NCBI GenBank assembly: GCA_964608495.1
Contig: CAZSOQ010000057.1
Coordinates: forward strand, 1-24,950
DNA from: JAKORR01 sp964608495
GTDB taxonomy: Bacteria; Armatimonadota; Zipacnadia; Zipacnadales; FEN-943
DNA length: 24,950 nucleotides
Direction: 5' to 3'
The notes under the pieces were generated by a model. It was not told the origin of the DNA. It did not search any database and was given only the letters and a program-made list of their open reading frames with translations. Below are positions 24,519 through 24,950 of the stretch, one piece after another (the first letter of the stretch is position 1; each line of letters opens with the position of its first letter). A program made the position numbers and the translations under genes.

Positions 24519-24950
24519 GTGACCGTCCGCGCGAGTGCAGTGATGGCGATCGGATCGTGGTTGCTGGCCCCGCAGGCGGTACCGGCGGCCCGGATCGGCG
24601 TGTGGGAAGCGCCCGTGGCGCCGAGCGGCCTCGCCGCTGACCCTCAGGTCCTCGAGCACCTGCTGGCCGAGGAGGGCTACGAGGTGGTCGTCCTGTCCAC
24701 CGAGGCCCTGCTGGACCCCGGGCGACTGGACCCGGGGCAGCTTGCGCTCCTGGTGGCGCCGACGGTGGGTCTGTATCCGCGCGAGGGGCTGCCCGCCCTC
24801 GAGGCCTACCTGAAGGGCGGCGGGGCCTTCCTCTCTCTGGGAGGAGTGCCCTTCGACCGCGACCTGGCCCGAGCCGCGGGCAAGTGGGAAGCTGTCGTGA
24901 TGCCCGACACGCCGCCGGGCCGGGTCACGGTCCTGGCCGACTTCGAGGCC
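24519..24950 (+). CDS. Exported protein with GATase-1-like N-terminal domain (3' end missing)
   Basis: The frame is open for 144 codons from GTG 24519 to the right edge, so it is truncated by the window. GGGAGGTGA ends 4 nt before this GTG, with the GGAGG core 6 nt away. The N-terminus (MTVRASAVMAIGSWLLAPQAVPAA) is a plausible signal peptide. The mature part (ARIGVWEAP, LLAEEGYEVVVLS, LALLVAPTVGLYPREGLPALEAYLKGGGAFLSLGG in segments) resembles the Rossmann-like class I glutamine amidotransferase domain found in large planctomycete- and armatimonad-type secreted proteins, where it is thought to be structural. The catalytic part, if any, lies downstream of the window. Confidence 0.75.
   Translation, partial: MTVRASAVMAIGSWLLAPQAVPAARIGVWEAPVAPSGLAADPQVLEHLLAEEGYEVVVLSTEALLDPGRLDPGQLALLVAPTVGLYPREGLPALEAYLKGGGAFLSLGGVPFDRDLARAAGKWEAVVMPDTPPGRVTVLADFEA

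Noticed and set aside
1..24950. CRISPR array, tRNA, rRNA or transposase
   Set aside because: I saw no regularly spaced direct repeats, no cloverleaf with conserved tRNA arms, no rRNA motifs and no transposase or integrase domain.

Overview
The window is high-GC bacterial DNA with strong Shine-Dalgarno sequences and GTG/TTG as well as ATG starts. It is rich in large secreted, CAZyme-like proteins: a DUF6259-type protein, a GH78 rhamnosidase, two clan GH-A glycosidases and an unassigned 1092-residue secreted protein. A run of 10 Ns at 17904-17913 marks it as a draft, probably metagenomic, scaffold. The content resembles uncultured polysaccharide-degrading lineages such as Armatimonadota or Planctomycetota, but no marker gene in the window settles the phylum.

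Layout. 1-2601 (-): secreted DUF6259-like protein running off the left edge. 2853-7374 (+): a compact sugar-metabolism cluster of split transketolase N and C subunits, a divergent RpiB/LacAB isomerase, a TauE/SafE-type exporter and an L-fucose-isomerase-like protein. It is followed on the same strand by a large secreted protein (7452-10730) and a small membrane-anchored protein (10816-11238). A convergent gap at 11239-11513 holds a 15-bp inverted repeat. 11514-17382 (-): probable operon of nucleoside hydrolase, clan GH-A arabinofuranosidase-like enzyme and GH78 alpha-L-rhamnosidase, with a good sigma70-like promoter at 17463-17491. 17620-19032 (+): M19 dipeptidase-like gene interrupted by an assembly artefact. 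19148-20287 (+): metK, followed by a strong, possibly bidirectional terminator. 20407-24183 (-): two-gene operon of a GH5-like secreted glycosidase and a DUF3604/PHP-type protein. 24519-24950 (+): start of a GATase-like protein running off the right edge.

The most interesting region is 2853-7374. A split transketolase, an RpiB-like isomerase that has lost the usual phosphate-binding residues, a sulfonate-exporter-family protein and an L-fucose-isomerase-like protein together match the logic of the sulfoglycolytic transketolase (sulfo-TK) route for sulfoquinovose: isomerase, transketolase, C4 sulfo-sugar isomerase, transketolase, C2 sulfonate export. This is an inference from context and residue changes. 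No sulfoquinovosidase or sulfoacetaldehyde reductase/dehydrogenase is recognisable in the window, and another non-phosphorylated rare sugar is possible. The large uncharacterised secreted protein just downstream is a candidate for the hydrolase feeding the pathway.

The minus-strand glycosidase genes (rhamnosidase, arabinofuranosidase-like) suggest use of plant cell-wall or algal polysaccharides. The nucleoside hydrolase at the head of that operon may act on a riboside or a related furanoside.
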